DNA of 64,000 bases from Maylandia zebra. Its lineage: Eukaryota; Chordata; Actinopteri; Cichliformes; Cichlidae. The notes beneath the pieces were generated by a model. It was given only the letters and a program-made list of their open reading frames with translations. It ran no database searches and was not told where the DNA came from. Where the stretch lies: positions 3,049,556 through 3,113,555 of the forward strand of contig NC_135187.1 of NCBI RefSeq assembly GCF_041146795.1, read 5' to 3'. Made by a program: the position numbers and the translations under genes. Every line of letters starts with the position of its first letter. Positions within the stretch are counted from its first letter, which is position 1. Positions 21,640 to 34,494 of the stretch are shown here, one piece after another.

Positions 21640-22865
21640 GACCTTTGACCTCACTCGCACGTCACAGAGGTTTTAAGTTTCTTGGAACCTTATCCCAACT
21701 TCACATAAATAGGATTGTTAGAAAGGTGTAAAAGTACACAACACACACGATGATTGTGCTCACTATTATTGCGTTTTACTGACAGTTATGAACTCAAGGA
21801 ACACAGTCTGTTCCAGTCCAGCTCTCCCCGTCCCCGCTCGACTCTGTCTTCACTATATAGAGAAACAGAAAGAGACAGCGTCATCAGTCAGTCGCCACCA
21901 CCTGTGGCTCACCTGCCTCCCGGCACCGCCCCCTTGAGCTCACTGTGTACCACTCCTCCCCTGCAGATGAGCCAAGGACCACACCTCCGCCACAGAAGGC
22001 AAATCAAACATACCCATTTTGGCTCTCTCTGTTATGGACACAGATGTACAGATTTGTATACAGAGTAGCATGAAAGACTCAAATGTAAGCACTCAGTAAG
22101 GTGCAGAAAAGTGCTGAACAATCATAAATTCTAAACAATCAGTTGTTTGTTTCTGCTCATTAAATTCTGTAAGAATTAGAAATGTGAAGGTCCCAAGTTC
22201 AGTCTGAGGATTTTACCTCCAACAGCAGCTTTTATCCAGGTACATGTTCTTGAACTTAAAGTGTCCGTGATGATAACAGAGATTCTATCATGATGGGTTT
22301 TATTACTTAATTTTATTCATTTGAATAAAGCTGGAATTCAGTTGTGTAATTGTTTGTAATTCGTGATTAAAAAAACATCAACAGTAGTGAACAACGATGC
22401 TTGATCTGCCCCGCTGTTACATGTCACATGGTTGTGATCATAGCTACAGAAAGAGGTGTTATAGGTATTGCTGTCAGAGATAACAGCCTCGTTTAAAAGA
22501 TACTGATTGTGTCTGTTTGTGTTTTATAAGAAGTCCTTTGAAGCAAAGAGCAGTGACTGTACCTCCACATGTCTGAGCTCCTCACTCTCTGAGACTAAGC
22601 TCAGCTACTCTACAGCATGAACCTGTGACCTCGTTAATTCATATTTTTAATTAATCCAGATATATCCTTACTAAATATTATGATAAACATGTGAATCCAT
22701 CAATGAACCATAAAACAAAACATTTAAATAATAGAAAAAATTTTGGAATAAGAATATTCTGAAGAACAAACTGATATATCTGCTCAATACTACGATGGAT
22801 TGAATCATTCCTGATAAACAGCATCGTCAGACTGATCCAAGTCAGTCAGTTCATTTCCATAGAGA
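21640..22865. other. V5 3' flank, duplicated at 42610-43767
   Basis: No gene recognised. The whole block recurs with few differences after V8. The copy here continues smoothly through AATACTACGATGG near 22788, the empty site of the 6.8-kb transposon found in the other copy. Confidence 0.6.
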
Positions 22866-22869
22866 GTCA

Positions 22870-22915
22870 CTTTGCATCAGCAGCACCATGCTCCAGTGCT
22901 CTGGGAGAGTTTATA
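22870..22915 (+). promoter_or_regulatory. V6 promoter
   Basis: CTTTGCAT 22870-22877 and TTTATA 22910-22915. Confidence 0.7.
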
Positions 22916-22995
22916 GTCCTGAGAGTTGAACACTGGATGACTGACAGCTGTCCTTCATCACAACAGAAGCCACAGAAATCCTCCTCATCAAAAAC

Positions 22996-23478
22996 ATGAC
23001 TTTGATCTGCGTCCTCATCTGGACTCTCCTCTGCTGCTGCTTCACAGGTAAAGTCCAGAGAATCAAACTCCTCTCCTCTATCAACATCTGTCCCTCTGAA
23101 ATGAAGCCCACAAAACCATGAAGCTGCTTTATGTTTTTGTCTCTGTGTCCTCAGAGTCTAGAGGACAAATCACAGTGACTCAGCCTGGAGCAGTGAGCTC
23201 TGCTGTGGGAGGAACTGTGAGCATCAAGTGTACGACCAGTCAGGATGTTTATGTTTCTGGCAACAACCATATTTTAGCCTGGTACCAACAGGGTGATGGA
23301 GACGTTCCCAAACTGCTCATTAAGCGTGCATATGAGCGAATATCAGGGATTCCAGATCGTTTTACAGGCAGTGGATCAAACTCTGACTTCAGTCTGATCA
23401 TCAGTGGAGTCCAGGCTGAAGATGCAGCAGTTTATTACTGTCAGAGTTTTCACTATCCTAACAATCAGGATGTGTTCA
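22996..23478 (+). CDS. Ig light-chain V segment V6
   Basis: Leader exon 22996-23047, V exon 23155-23478 (324 bp). CDR1 QDVYVSGNNHI, CDR2 RAYERIS, germline CDR3 QSFHYPNNQDVF. Framework changes mark it off: WYQQGDGDVPKLLIK in FR2 and DFSLIISGV in FR3. Cysteines and Trp are intact. Its paralogue after the V8 block has lost its gene, leaving only the promoter (50641-50685). Confidence 0.93.
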
Positions 23479-23506
23479 CACAGTGAAAAACAGTCGTACA
23501 AAAACC
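23479..23506 (+). other. V6 recombination signal (12-RSS)
   Basis: CACAGTG 23479-23485, 12-base spacer, ACAAAAACC 23498-23506. Confidence 0.93.
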
Positions 23507-23584
23507 TCCCTCAGTCAGACTGAACAGAAACTGAAGTGACTGCTGCAGCTGGAAGATACTGCAGAGACTGATACAGTTCACTGA

Positions 23585-23685
<101 letters not shown>

Positions 23686-23899
23686 TAAATGCTTTTTATA
23701 CCTTAGTGAGGACATCTAGTTGACATAATGCTTTCCCCAGCCTCTTACCCTAACCTTAAAAATGAATCCTGAACTCTAACACCTAGCTTAAATCTTAAAT
23801 TAACTGTATCCCTTACACTAAACCCACATTTTGAGCCTTGTGGCTATTTAATAATAGGAGACCAAAAAAAAGGTGACTTGACCATTTCTTCACCTGAGA

Positions 23900-24230
23900 A
23901 AGTCTTGGGTTGTCAGTGTTCTTTGGGTCATTATCTATTTGCACTGTGAAGTGCTGTCCAATGACTTTCCAACTACTCCAATGAGTAACATTGGCTCCAA
24001 CATCTTTGACAGATGATGTGATATGCTTCAGATCAGTTTTCCTTCTTCATCATTTTCTTTTCTAATTATGCTGATAAAACTTCATCTTGGAACTGTTCCT
24101 GATTTTTCTGTGTTTTTCTGGCAAAGTCTAATCCAGTCTTCCAGTTCTTGAGTGTAACCAGCAGTTTGTAACTGGTAAGAGTTTCCTTTCATGAAGATGA
24201 CTCTTGATCTCTTGGTAGTAGACTTAGACT
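23900..24230 (-). mobile_element. degenerate Tc1/mariner-like remnant
   Basis: Shares the phrases TCTAATCCAGTCTTCCAG and TTGAGTGTAAC with the remnant at 1480-1660. Broken frames only. Confidence 0.3.
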
Positions 24231-24606
24231 ATGATACAGCCACCTGGGGCTACTGTAGCTCAGAAGCATCCATCCAATGCATCCATCTCAGTCTAAATGT
24301 GTTTGAATGTTGTATAGAAAGCATTCCAGTAGGAAAAGCATACAAAATGTTCTTGTATTTCTTTATGGGTGAATGAGCAGAAAAGCACTATAGAAAAACC
24401 AGTCCATTTCCCCCTTAGAGAGTATTTTAGACTAATGACTATGACGTGTAAAGTACTCAAAATTAAGCTGTGGTAGAGTTTTTTTCCTTAAACTATGAAT
24501 TCTGTCCTCATTCGTTTCAGCTTTCTTCTGTGGTCTTTTAGGCCTTATTTTTGTTGTGCTGGCCAATACAATCATTCCTTTTAAAAATGAACCAGGTTGT
24601 TGATTT

Positions 24607-24607
<1 letters not shown>

Positions 24608-24640
<33 letters not shown>

Positions 24641-26450
24641 CTGTCCCATTTGGTTCTTTAGCCATCAGAATTGTTGTCTGAAGACCAACAAGGATACCCA
24701 ATGGATTTACTTTGCCAAATGGATCTTCGTGGCATTGCCGTATTGGTCCATTTGGTCGATCTTTGTTTTTATTATTTATTATATTTTATTTTCAGATGTT
24801 ACAGACGGGACAGACATCAGTGAGGGATAGGAAAGGGAGAAAGAAAGAGGAAGGAAAGGAAAAACAGAAGGGGAGAGGGACAGTGAGAAAGGGGGGGAGA
24901 AAAAAAATAAAAATCTCCTGGATCACCTGTTGAGAGAAGAATAGAAGACAAAAAAAAACAAAAAAAACAAAGCAACATACTAAACACAACACCATCGCAT
25001 TAATCTAGCTAAGTGTAAACAGCAGTAAATACTAAATATTCAATGTTGTTGTGCAGCACGCAGGACAGATGTGCTTCGAAGTAGTAGCCAAGAAAGGTGT
25101 AATTTAAGTCTACGAGCAGTGAACACCCGTGTGCATACCTGTGTGGATCAGCGTGCTTGTATTCCAAAGGTTTCTCCATGTAACGATCTGCTAGGGAGTG
25201 TGGGGGGGGGGCCACAGCCCCGTCCTCCAGGGTATGAAGCAGGTATGGAGGAGATCAAAACTCCAGACATCCAGAGGCCCCCAGAACACAAGAGACCATG
25301 GAAAACCAACAGAGGGGCAGTCGCGCCACTGTTCCAGCAAGAGCTGAGGAGAGTCCCAGATGAGGGTTCACTCAGCAGCCGCGGAGCAGAAGCCAGGGGG
25401 AGTTGCAGTGACGCGCCCGTGAGCTCCGCCGGCAGCCAGCTGTGCCTGAGTGACCGAGCCCCAGGCCGAGAGGCCGGGGGCACCCCACCTCCGAAGTGGC
25501 CCGAGCGAGCCCCAGGCTCCAGGCCCCGATAAGCGGCCGCCAAGGAGTGAGCCGGTGTGTACCTGGACGCCCACCCCCAGACACAAAGAACCACCAACGC
25601 ACCGACACCTGAGGGAGTCCGCCACCGGCAGGGGAAGTGGTGGTGGGTGGAGATAGGCCTCCAAACCTTGGAGGGCCTGAGGTGTCCCCAGAGAGGTGGT
25701 GTCTGATACCCAACCTGACATATAGACACAGACATACAGGCACCCACAGACACAAACATCCATTCCCCCCCTCATGCTCTCATATGCACTCACTCCACAC
25801 TCAACCAACGTGGAGACAGACATAAAGAGACGCTGTACACACGATCACACTCCCCAAGCGTACTCTACAAACCGGGTCTAGGTACCCTTGCCCCTGGAGG
25901 GGGGAACTGCACCCAGACCCAGGTGGTGTTACCCTTTTCCCTGCGGTGGGGAGAGGCAGACCACCCCGACTCCGTAGCAGCAGGGAGGCCCCACACTCCA
26001 GACCGCAGTCGGACGGCCAACTCCTCCTAGCCCTCCCGCTCCAGCAGGCCGCAGAGAATGGGGGTGGGAGAAGACTCCAAACCTCCCTCCACCCGCTCAT
26101 TGTAGTGTTGATGCATATGTGTTCTAAGGTGCATTTAAAACCCAGGAGGGCATGGAGCTACCTGCCAGAGAGCAGCAGGTAAGCGCATAGTCCCTCCTGA
26201 TAGCCCTCAATGTCTAAGTGTATTTAAAATTGAGAGGTGGGCAACGACGCCAGGGGTGAGGTGTACACCCTGATGGTAATATGGACTCCGTGATTGTGCC
26301 CACCCCCAAGATCCTATATGTATGTGTAATGAGAGTGTGAATAATGTGAATGTCTAAGTTGTGGGATAAAATTGAGGCAGAGGCAGCCGGAAGGGGACAG
26401 AGGGGGGGTTGGTGATTTTGATAGTTCATTTGACCTCATATGCAGGGATC
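24608..26450. repeat. dispersed repeat, long GC-rich copy, with poly(T) tract
   Basis: Begins with a pure T tract (24608-24638) and the CCTGTCCCATTTGG phrase, then the AG-rich part, then a GC-rich body (25200-26110) that the other copies lack or have lost. It may be the 5' region of a LINE inserted with its own leader sequence. Long overlapping frames on both strands in 25070-26180 follow the GC bias and have no recognisable domain. It shifts base composition sharply against the AT-rich surroundings. Confidence 0.55.
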
Positions 26451-26960
26451 TAATTAACAACCAATAAATGCAATCAGATAATTTGAAATCAACTCATCTG
26501 TTTAATTTGTCTTAGAAAAATGACAGGACAGGCTTTATCTGTTGATGAAATGGCTTGAAGACAATTGCTCAGTTATTTTTGAGCCTCTGAAATTAAATAA
26601 ATAAAAAAAGGAGTATCCTTGTGGCACAGACGTCCACATGTTATCTGCTCCAATACAGGACCAAATTTAGAGAACTTACTTTGAATTTCAGTAAAATGTT
26701 AATTTGATCGATCCATTACTAAACAGCATTATTTGACTGATACAAGTCTGTGCTGACTTAGAGCCACAGCAACCAAAACAAAACTAGACCAGGGGATGTT
26801 AAAATATACTTTTCTGAATAAGTATGACTCATATCATTTAGATGATTTTACAAATGACTCTCAAACCATGTTGACTGATCGGAATGACACCTGTGAATTC
26901 ACAATGTGATGACTGCTCGCGATGTAATCCTGTTGAAGTCAGTCAGATCATTTCCATAGA
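26451..26960. other. AT-rich spacer before V7
   Basis: Nothing recognised until the V7 promoter. Confidence 0.4.
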
Positions 26961-26966
26961 GAGGCA

Positions 26967-27012
26967 CTTTGCATCAGCAGCACCATGCTCCAGTGCTCTG
27001 GGAGAGTTTATA
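26967..27012 (+). promoter_or_regulatory. V7 promoter
   Basis: CTTTGCAT 26967-26974 and TTTATA 27007-27012. Confidence 0.7.
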
Positions 27013-27092
27013 GTCCTGAGAGTTGAACACTGGATGACTGACAGCTGTCCTTCATCACAACAGAAGCCACAGAAATCCTCCTCATCAAAAAC

Positions 27093-27575
27093 ATGACTTT
27101 GATCTGCGTCCTCATCTGGACTCTCCTCTGCTGCTGCTTCACAGGTAAAGTCCAGAGAATCAAACTCCTCTCCTCTATCAACATCTGTCCCTCTGAGGAT
27201 ACAGAGACAAAAACATAAAGCAGCTTTATGGTTTTGTGGGCTTCATTTCAGAATCCAGAGGACATGTCCTTGTTACTCAGCCTGGAGCAGTGAGTTCTAC
27301 TGTAGGAGGATCTGTCACCATCAGCTGTACGACAAGTCCAAACGTGTATTACAGCAGTCCAGATCATCGTTTAGCCTGGTACCAACAGAGATATGGAGAA
27401 ATGGCCAAACGTATTATTCATTATGTAAGCAAAAGAGATCCTGGGACTGTGGGTCGTTTCACAGGCAGTGGATCAAACTCTGACTTCACTCTGACCATCA
27501 GTGGAGTCCAGGCTGAAGATGCAGCAGTTTATTACTGTCAGGGTGGTTTCAGTGTAAACAGTCAGTGGGTGTTCA
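27093..27575 (+). CDS. Ig light-chain V segment V7 (divergent)
   Basis: The leader exon 27093-27144 and first half of the intron match the other V copies, but from about 27197 the intron and the V exon (27252-27575, 324 bp) diverge. It reads [25 protein letters not shown]2 WYQQRYGEMAKRII, CDR2 YVSKRDP, FR3 GTVGRF, and germline CDR3 QGGFSVNSQWVF. From GSGSNSDF to the second cysteine it again matches the common sequence. The mosaic suggests a diverged V gene whose promoter end and FR3 were overwritten by conversion. Cysteines and splice sites are intact. Confidence 0.92.
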
Positions 27576-27603
27576 CACAGTGAAAAACCGTCATACAAAA
27601 ACC
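27576..27603 (+). other. V7 recombination signal (12-RSS)
   Basis: CACAGTG 27576-27582, 12-base spacer, ACAAAAACC 27595-27603. Confidence 0.93.
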
Positions 27604-27914
27604 CTGAGACTGAACTGAAACTCAACTGACGCATTTCAACAAGGAAACACACACACACACAAACCTGTCATGCATATCAGCACAGTCAGAATCATCCCAC
27701 ATTTTTACCTGAAGAATGTTCAAATGACATTAAATAAAAACATGAGATGTAGTAACATTAACATTACAAAATCATCTCCATAATCACATCACATTCTGTA
27801 TTTAGAGGAAACAAGTAGAGAAAATATACAGTGGCTAAAATAAGTACTGAAAATGTCTTTTTTTAATGAGTATACATATTTCGAAAGGTGATGCTGACAT
27901 GAAATTCTCACCAG

Positions 27915-29610
27915 ATGTTGGTAACAACCCATCTAATCCACACATGCAAAGAAATCAGTGCTTTATATCCATCAGCTCTGGGGTGGCTGCGAAAGTCCAT
28001 AAAAAAGGCCAGAAAGGACCACAGGGACAAAGTGGAGTCCAGCTACCACAGCTTTGACACCAGGCCACTGTGGAATGGACTACGCTGCATCACTACGAGA
28101 AGGAAAACAAAGACAGGGTTCAGCCCACCGTATCTCTCGCAGACGAGCTTAACAACATCTATGCTTGTTTTGATGCAGACAACAGAGAGCAGATCCTGTA
28201 TCCTCAGGAGCACAGGGAGGCTGTAACTCTAACTCTCAAAACAGAAGCTGTGAGATGGCCTTTCAAAAAGGTCCAGGAGCAGAGTGTGTGCAGACCAGCT
28301 GGCAGGGGTGTTCACCAACATCTTCAACCTCTCTTTGAGGCAGTCGGTGGTCCCCACATCCCTCAAAACATCCACCATCATTGCTGTTCCTAAGAAATCA
28401 TTGGTCTCCTGTCTGAATGACTACCGTCCTGTTGCACTGACATCCCTCATCATGAAGTGACTTGAGCCGCTGTTCAAAGGTCAGATCTGTTCCTCCCTCC
28501 TTGACACACTGGACCCTCTTCAGTCTGCCAATTGGAGAAACAGAGTCACAGAGGATGCCATCGCCCTGACGATGCACACCGCCCTCACTCATCTGGAAAA
28601 AGGGAATACATATGCAAGAATGCTCTTCATCGACTACAGCTCAGCTTTAACACCATCATCCCCTCAAACTTGCCTTGAAGCTCGTCGACCTTGGGTGACA
28701 CCGATCTGCAGATGGATTCTAAACTTCCTCACAAACAGGCCCCAGGTGGTGAGAGTTGGTAAGACACCTCCTCATCACTCATCCTAAACACAGGAACGCC
28801 ACAGGGTTGTGTGCTTAGCCCCCTCCTTTATTCCCTGTTCACACACGACTGTGTTGCTAAACAAGAGTCCAACATCATCATCAAGTTTGTGGATGACACA
28901 ACCATCATAGGCCTCATCACAGGCAACGATGAGACGGCCTATAGAGAGGAGGTGATGGTGCTGTACGAGTGGTGCCTGGAAAATAACCTGACACTCAACA
29001 TCAGCAAAACTAGAGAAATGATAGTGGACTACCGGAAACAACCAGTCAGGGAGCACCAGCCCATCCACATCAACGGTGTCAAGGTCGAAAGGGTCAGCAA
29101 CTTCAAATTCCTTGGAGTCAACATCACTGAGGATCTCTCCTGGATCCATCACACAGACACTGCTATCAGGAAAGCTCGCCAGCGACTCTACTTCCTGAGG
29201 AGGCTGAGGAAGTTTGGCATGAATGCTAAGATCACCTCAAATTTCTACAGGTGTGCGATGAAGAGCTTGCTGACGAGCTGCATTACAGTTTGGTACGGAA
29301 GCTGCTCTGCCAGCAGCCGTAAATCACTACAGAGGGTGAAGGCAGCAGAGCACATCACTGGCTTGAGTCTTCCTGCCATTCAGGACATTTATTTTCAACG
29401 GTGCCTCCGCAAAGCACACAGCATCATCAAGGACCACAGCCACCCAGCACATCAGCTGTTCTCCTTGTTACCATCTGGAAGACATCACAGGAGTCTGTCT
29501 GCTCGGACTACAAGACTTAAAAACAGTTTTTACCATCAAGCCATACGACACCTCAACCACAATACAAACACACCACATTTCACAGGATGCACTCAGAAGC
29601 TGTCCTAGAG
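27915..29610 (+). mobile_element. 5'-truncated L2/CR1-type LINE, broken ORF2
   Basis: Reverse transcriptase of the jockey superfamily as common in fish. Upstream pieces (27950-28450) are in shifted frames; 28570-28790 reads MLFIDYSSAL; the long frame 28811-29608 has LSPLLYSLFTHDC, the catalytic box as KFVDDTT (Val in place of the usual Ala), SNFKFLGVNI, and the C-terminal LLPSGR and RLKNSFY motifs. Several frameshifts and an in-frame stop make it inactive. Confidence 0.8.
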
Positions 29611-29749
29611 TTTCACGAGTACATTGTACACTATGCACGGGTCACTTCACTCTTATTAGGATTTAAAACAAATAAAAAAACTTACTCTGTGCAATACTAT
29701 ACTAACTGCCACTCAGAATTTTGTACTGTTCAGTTTGTACTGCTGCTCA

Positions 29750-30250
29750 CTCCTGTCACTTTATCTCATGTGCAATATCCCAATGGCTTCATGATGCCTC
29801 CTGTTTGGAGAAATTAAGCACATGCATTGCTCAGATGTAAATTTTGGCAATTCTTTGACACAAACAGTCTTCAAATCCTGAAAGTTCTCTGGGCCCCTGC
29901 TATAAACTCTGACCTTTAGTTCTCTCCATAGATTTTCAGTTGGGTTCAGATAAGCTGTTTGGCTTGGTGACTCTGGCAGCTTCATTTTCTGTCTCAAAAG
30001 CCAGTTGAAAGTTTCCTTGGCTGTGTTTGGGATCACTGATTTGCTGAAAACCCACCCTTGTTTCATCTTCATCATCCTGGTCGATGACAGCAGATTATTA
30101 TGAGGAATACCTCGGTACATTTTCCATTCATACTTCCTTTAATTAAATAAAGCGTGTATGTGCCATATGCCGAAAAGGCCAACAACAGGATTTTATCCCC
30201 TCCAAACGTCACTTTTGGTATGTTTCTCAGGTGATATGCAGTGCTTTTTG
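29750..30250 (-). mobile_element. Tc1/mariner transposase remnant
   Basis: The minus strand reads RMMKMKQGWVF, NTAKETFNWLL, then YLNPTENLWRELKVRV and VCVKELPKFT. The ENLW box with the third acidic residue remains, but the second catalytic Asp region (usually DNDPKHTA) reads SVIPNTA, so the acid is lost. A dead copy. Confidence 0.7.
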
Positions 30251-30254
30251 ACCT

Positions 30255-30480
30255 CCAAACATGGTGTGTATTATTGCATCTAAATACGTTTTTGGTCTCG
30301 ATCCCCCATAGATGTAAAACCAATCATAGGGTAGATTAAGATAATGATATGTTCTGCCACCAACAGAAAAATGGTGAAACTTCTGAAATGCTCATTTTTA
30401 ATGCCGACACTCAACGTCAGGGATTCCAGCTCGTTTTACAGGCAGTGGATCAGAAACTGACTTGACTTTGATCATCCACA
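30255..30480 (+). pseudogene. V-segment relic with FR2-FR3
   Basis: Contains CHQQKNGETSEMLI-like sequence and, after a frameshift, GSGS and TLI framework-3 pieces matching the common [11 protein letters not shown] segment. The flanks, 30255-30690, parallel 21470-22500, so this is an older copy of the V5 3' block. Confidence 0.65.
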
Positions 30481-30689
30481 TGACTTTATTGATTCTATAT
30501 TGAAAAATTCAGTAATTTTGTAATTGAAAAGAAAAATACATCATCAGCATCTAGTGAACATTTTTATGCTTGGTCTGCCCCACTGTCATTCTATAAATAA
30601 ATGACTGTGATCATGTAGCTACTGAAAGAAGTTTTATAGATAGTGCTGTCAGCATGAACAGCTCTGATAACAGCCTCGTTTAAAAGATC

Positions 30690-31640
30690 CAATCCAATTT
30701 TATTTATAGAGCACTTTAAAATACCCGGCACAGGACCAAAGTGCTGTACAGAAAATAAGTTAAAAACAATAGAATAACAGAAAACAGCAAAAATAAATAA
30801 ATAAAACACATAATACATAAAAATTAAAACAGCCCTATATTAAAAAAGAAAACAAGATGAAACAGCATAGAATCAGCTACAAACAACTAAAATAAAATAA
30901 AAAAAAATAAAAACCAACATCTCACGTGGTGGCAAAGGTCAGGGTAAAGAGGTGGGTTTTCAGGAGTGTCTTAAAAACAGGTAGTGAAATGGCCTGTCTA
31001 ATCTTTAAAGGCAGATCGTTCCACAGTCTTGGAGCTGCTACAGCAAAAGCACGATCTCCTCTAATTTTACGCCTGGGTAAATTCAGGAGCAGCTGATCAG
31101 CTGACCTGAGAGAGCGGGTGGGTGCATAAGCTGTAGCAGCTCAGAGAGATAAGATGGAGCTAGGCCATGGAGGGCTTTAACAGCAAATGAAAGAATTTTA
31201 TGGATAGCCAGTGACGTGAAGCTAAAATAGGGGAAATGTGCTCAAACCTTCGAGTGCGAGTTAAAAGACGAGCTGCGGCATTTTGCACCCTCTGTACATG
31301 AGTAATATATAATGGGCTGACCCCTATATAAAGTGCATTACGGTAATCCGATGCTGAATGCTAAGAAAGTCCTGGATCACTGTCTCAAAGTGCTGCCGTG
31401 AAGGAATTGGCTTTATTTTTGCAGCTGCCTGAGCTGAAAGAAGCTAGATTTTACCACTGCCTTAATCTGATTATCAAACTTCAGATCACAGTCCACTTTG
31501 ACCCCCAGGTTTGTGACAGTTGGCTTAACATACTGGGCCAAGGAATCTAAATACACATTGGGGGTTTCAGTGGGGCTACCAAAAACCATCACCTCTGTCT
31601 TTTTATCATTGAATTTTAAAAAGTTAAAAAAATTAAAAAA
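30690..31640 (-). repeat. LINE-derived 3' repeat
   Basis: TTTTATTTATAGAGCACTTT, an AAAGTGCTGTACAG box, and a CAGATCGTTCCACAGTCTTGG phrase of the same type as 8575-8990. It replaces the left part of the TTAA element in unit copy C. Confidence 0.55.
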
Positions 31641-32353
31641 ATTTAAAATCGTTTTTGTTTTTTTAACATATATTTCTAGTTAGAGAAATTTAAGAGGCTT
31701 ATCCCTCAAAACTGTAAATACAAAAAAGTTGCACAAACTAGTTTCCCACCAAAGGAAATTTATTTTGAGTGTTTTCATAGTTTTATTTTTGAGATACACC
31801 AATTTTCATATACTACAGGAAAAACGAAAAAATATATTATAGTGCAAATTTGCAAAATAACAGCATGTGCATCAAAATAAACTATTTCCAGCAGTGCAGT
31901 ATGAGTCCTCAGCATCCCAGAAACGACACAGAAAGTCATGAAGTCAAACATAACTTTTAAAAACACAAGTATAAGCTCATGAGGCCACGATGGTAAAAAA
32001 ACTACATTTCCGCAAAATGACGTCACTTCCGGTTTCGGGCAGGTCATGCGGTCATGTGATAGTTCGCGCTGATGGACGTTGGAAGTGTTACAAACAGCTG
32101 ATCGGATCGGCAAAGCTGTTTCTGTAATATTATGTTTTTGTTGCTACAAGCGCTTTTTATGCAGTTTTTGCAAAGCTGTATGTGGAAGGAAACTGTGACT
32201 GAGGACAAGCTGATGGCATCAGATGTAAGTACAACTCCTCCGGTTTCATATGCAAAAAAAATTATTGCGCTAGCTCACGTGGTTGCAGAGCTACCGGGAT
32301 TTAAAAATAGTTACGCAAAATGGAGCGTGTCCGCTCCTACCGGTTCTAAAGGG
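31635..32353. mobile_element. 5'-truncated copy of the 905-bp TTAA element
   Basis: Matches 15917-16630 almost base for base and ends at the same TTAA (32354-32357). The left end is lost where it meets the LINE-derived repeat. Its shared position shows unit C descends from unit B or its ancestor. Confidence 0.8.
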
Positions 32354-33162
32354 TTAACAGATACCAGGATAAGTCTTGTTCATGACCTTTGACCTTAGAG
32401 CAAACACTGAATCTATATCAAGATAAAATAATCTGAATCCAAAAAGCTGAAAATGTTCCTGATCAGTGAGGCTCAAAATAAAAACAACACACCTGTGAAT
32501 TTAAGTGTAAACATATCATCAAACATGAACATGAGTGAAAAAGCTGTTATTGAACCGAAGGTGTTTTTTCATATTTTGTTCATGTCATCATTCATTTAAT
32601 CTTCTCCGTGTTCGTCAGTGAAATTAAAACTTTGTTCTTCAGATTCTTTCTAATCACTCCTTGCATTCGTTGACTCTCCTGTCTGTGAGTTCTCCTCAGA
32701 ACAAACAGCTCATTAGAGATACTAAAGACTCTTTCTTCTTTAGACTTGCTTTGTAGTCTGGTGAGACTGTTTCCGTGGCAACCAGGTCCCAGCATTGCTT
32801 CATGAACCAGTCTGTCTGGTACAGGTGAGCAACACCACCAACAACCTACCACACACATTTAAATAAACATAAAAATAACCTGAACAACTTTAAAACTCCT
32901 TTTTCAGCTTTTGCCAAAATGCAGATCTCCTTAGTGGTTCTTTCAGCCTGTGTTTTATTTTACCAGTGTAAAATAAAGACATCATGTTGGAGTGCAGAGT
33001 TGGTCTGAATTCTTCTAAATGAAACATATATTCATCAAGTGCAGGTTTGTAGATTTGAATAAAATTAAATGTCTGATTCAACCAAAATTCACTTTGCAAA
33101 ACATCTTTATTACCTAAAACATGAATGTTGTCATTATGAGAAAGAAAATAACAGTTTTAGTC

Positions 33163-33168
33163 TTTATT
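33163..33168 (-). terminator. poly(A) signal of C4
   Basis: AATAAA on the minus strand about 80 bases past the stop. Confidence 0.6.
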
Positions 33169-33247
33169 TGTTCTTAAAAAAGAAAGATGGAGAGACAGTT
33201 ACAGAGTTGAGAATGAGAGCATTAAACCAGTATCAGGTTGAGTCAGG

Positions 33248-33573
33248 TCAGGACTGGGAACACTGGTCTCTCCTCAGTGGCTCTGAGACCAGAGCCTGGC
33301 AGCCCTGGGTGGCCTCACAGGTCACAGAGCCCACCTTCATCCAGCGGTCTGCAGGGAGCCTCAGGGTGCTGCTCCAGCTGTAGAGGCCGTCGTTCTGCAG
33401 CACCACGGGGCTCCTGCTCTCCTCCCAGCTGATGCTGCCACTGCCATCCACCTTCCAGGACAGACTCCAGTCTGAGGGGAAGCCCTTGTTGGCCAGACAT
33501 GTGATTGTTGCAGTCCCCTGCTGTAGCTCCTCACTGGAGGGGGGCAACACTGTCAGGACGGGACGGGCATCAC
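33248..33573 (-). CDS. Ig light-chain constant exon C4
   Basis: 107-residue C domain, the same as C3 apart from the end RRDQCSQS, where Ser replaces Pro after the interchain cysteine. Acceptor CTCCTAG, phase 1, J-C intron 682 bp. Confidence 0.95.
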
Positions 33574-34255
33574 CTAGGAGACACCAATCAGCTTAGAGCA
33601 CAGGGAGCACACAGCTGTCAATCAAACCACAGACAGTCGGACACCTTTACTGTAAGAGCTGATTTTCTCCGTTAAGAAGTTTCTGTCAGGTGTTTTTTCT
33701 GCTCCACCAGTCATTCACTCACACATTGTTTCACTTCCCTTTAAGAAACCTCTCATGCATATCAGCACAGAGAGAATCATCACACAGTTTGAGCTGAAAT
33801 ATGTTCAAACTACACTGGAAATAAAAGAAGCAGATGTGGAAACATTTACAAAACAAGTTTAAAATCATCAATATTGTACATGACTGACATTAATATTAAC
33901 TGGAAACAAATAAATAGAATAAATTAATTCAGCGAAACGAAATCCACTTCCTGTATATCTAAAACAATTTTTAAAATTCACACAAACTCAAAGTAATTTC
34001 AAACAATACTTGAAAGTTTTTCTTCTTTATATTATTGTTAGATTTTTTTTTTCAGTTTTAATTTGACTGAAATGTAGACATAATATTTTGACAGAGCAGA
34101 TCTGAATTATCCTCCACGACACAAGAGGATGATAAAAAATTCCAGCATCAAACTTATTGTAAAGCTACGTGCTTTTCTCTTAAAATCAGAAGAGAAATTG
34201 TTAAATGCACTTTAATAAAAAGACAGTATTTGATAGTAAACCAGAATAAACTTAC

Positions 34256-34293
34256 GTCCAACATCCAGTCTGGTTCCTCCACCAAAAGTCCAC
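34256..34293 (-). CDS. Ig light-chain J segment J4
   Basis: Reads [12 protein letters not shown]; donor GTAAGT at 34255. Confidence 0.92.
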
Positions 34294-34332
34294 CACAGTG
34301 ATACAAACTCATTGAGGCGCCGTACAAAAACC
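34294..34332 (-). other. J4 recombination signal (23-RSS)
   Basis: CACAGTG 34294-34300, 23-base spacer, ACAAAAACC 34324-34332. Confidence 0.93.
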
Positions 34333-34494
34333 TCTGACTGTAGAGAGACACGGCTCTCTGACTCTGAGACAAACAAACTCAACTAAATCATTCACTGTTT
34401 GCACAGCAGCCATGACTCAGCTGATGTGACTTCTTCAAATACCATCATACAATGTTAGTTTAAATACAGTTCAATCCATGAGCTTTTGGACGAT

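Noticed and set aside
25071-25823. Overlapping frames of 127-203 codons in the GC-rich repeat
   Set aside because: Open on several frames of both strands, as expected of GC-rich low-complexity DNA; no recognisable domain.
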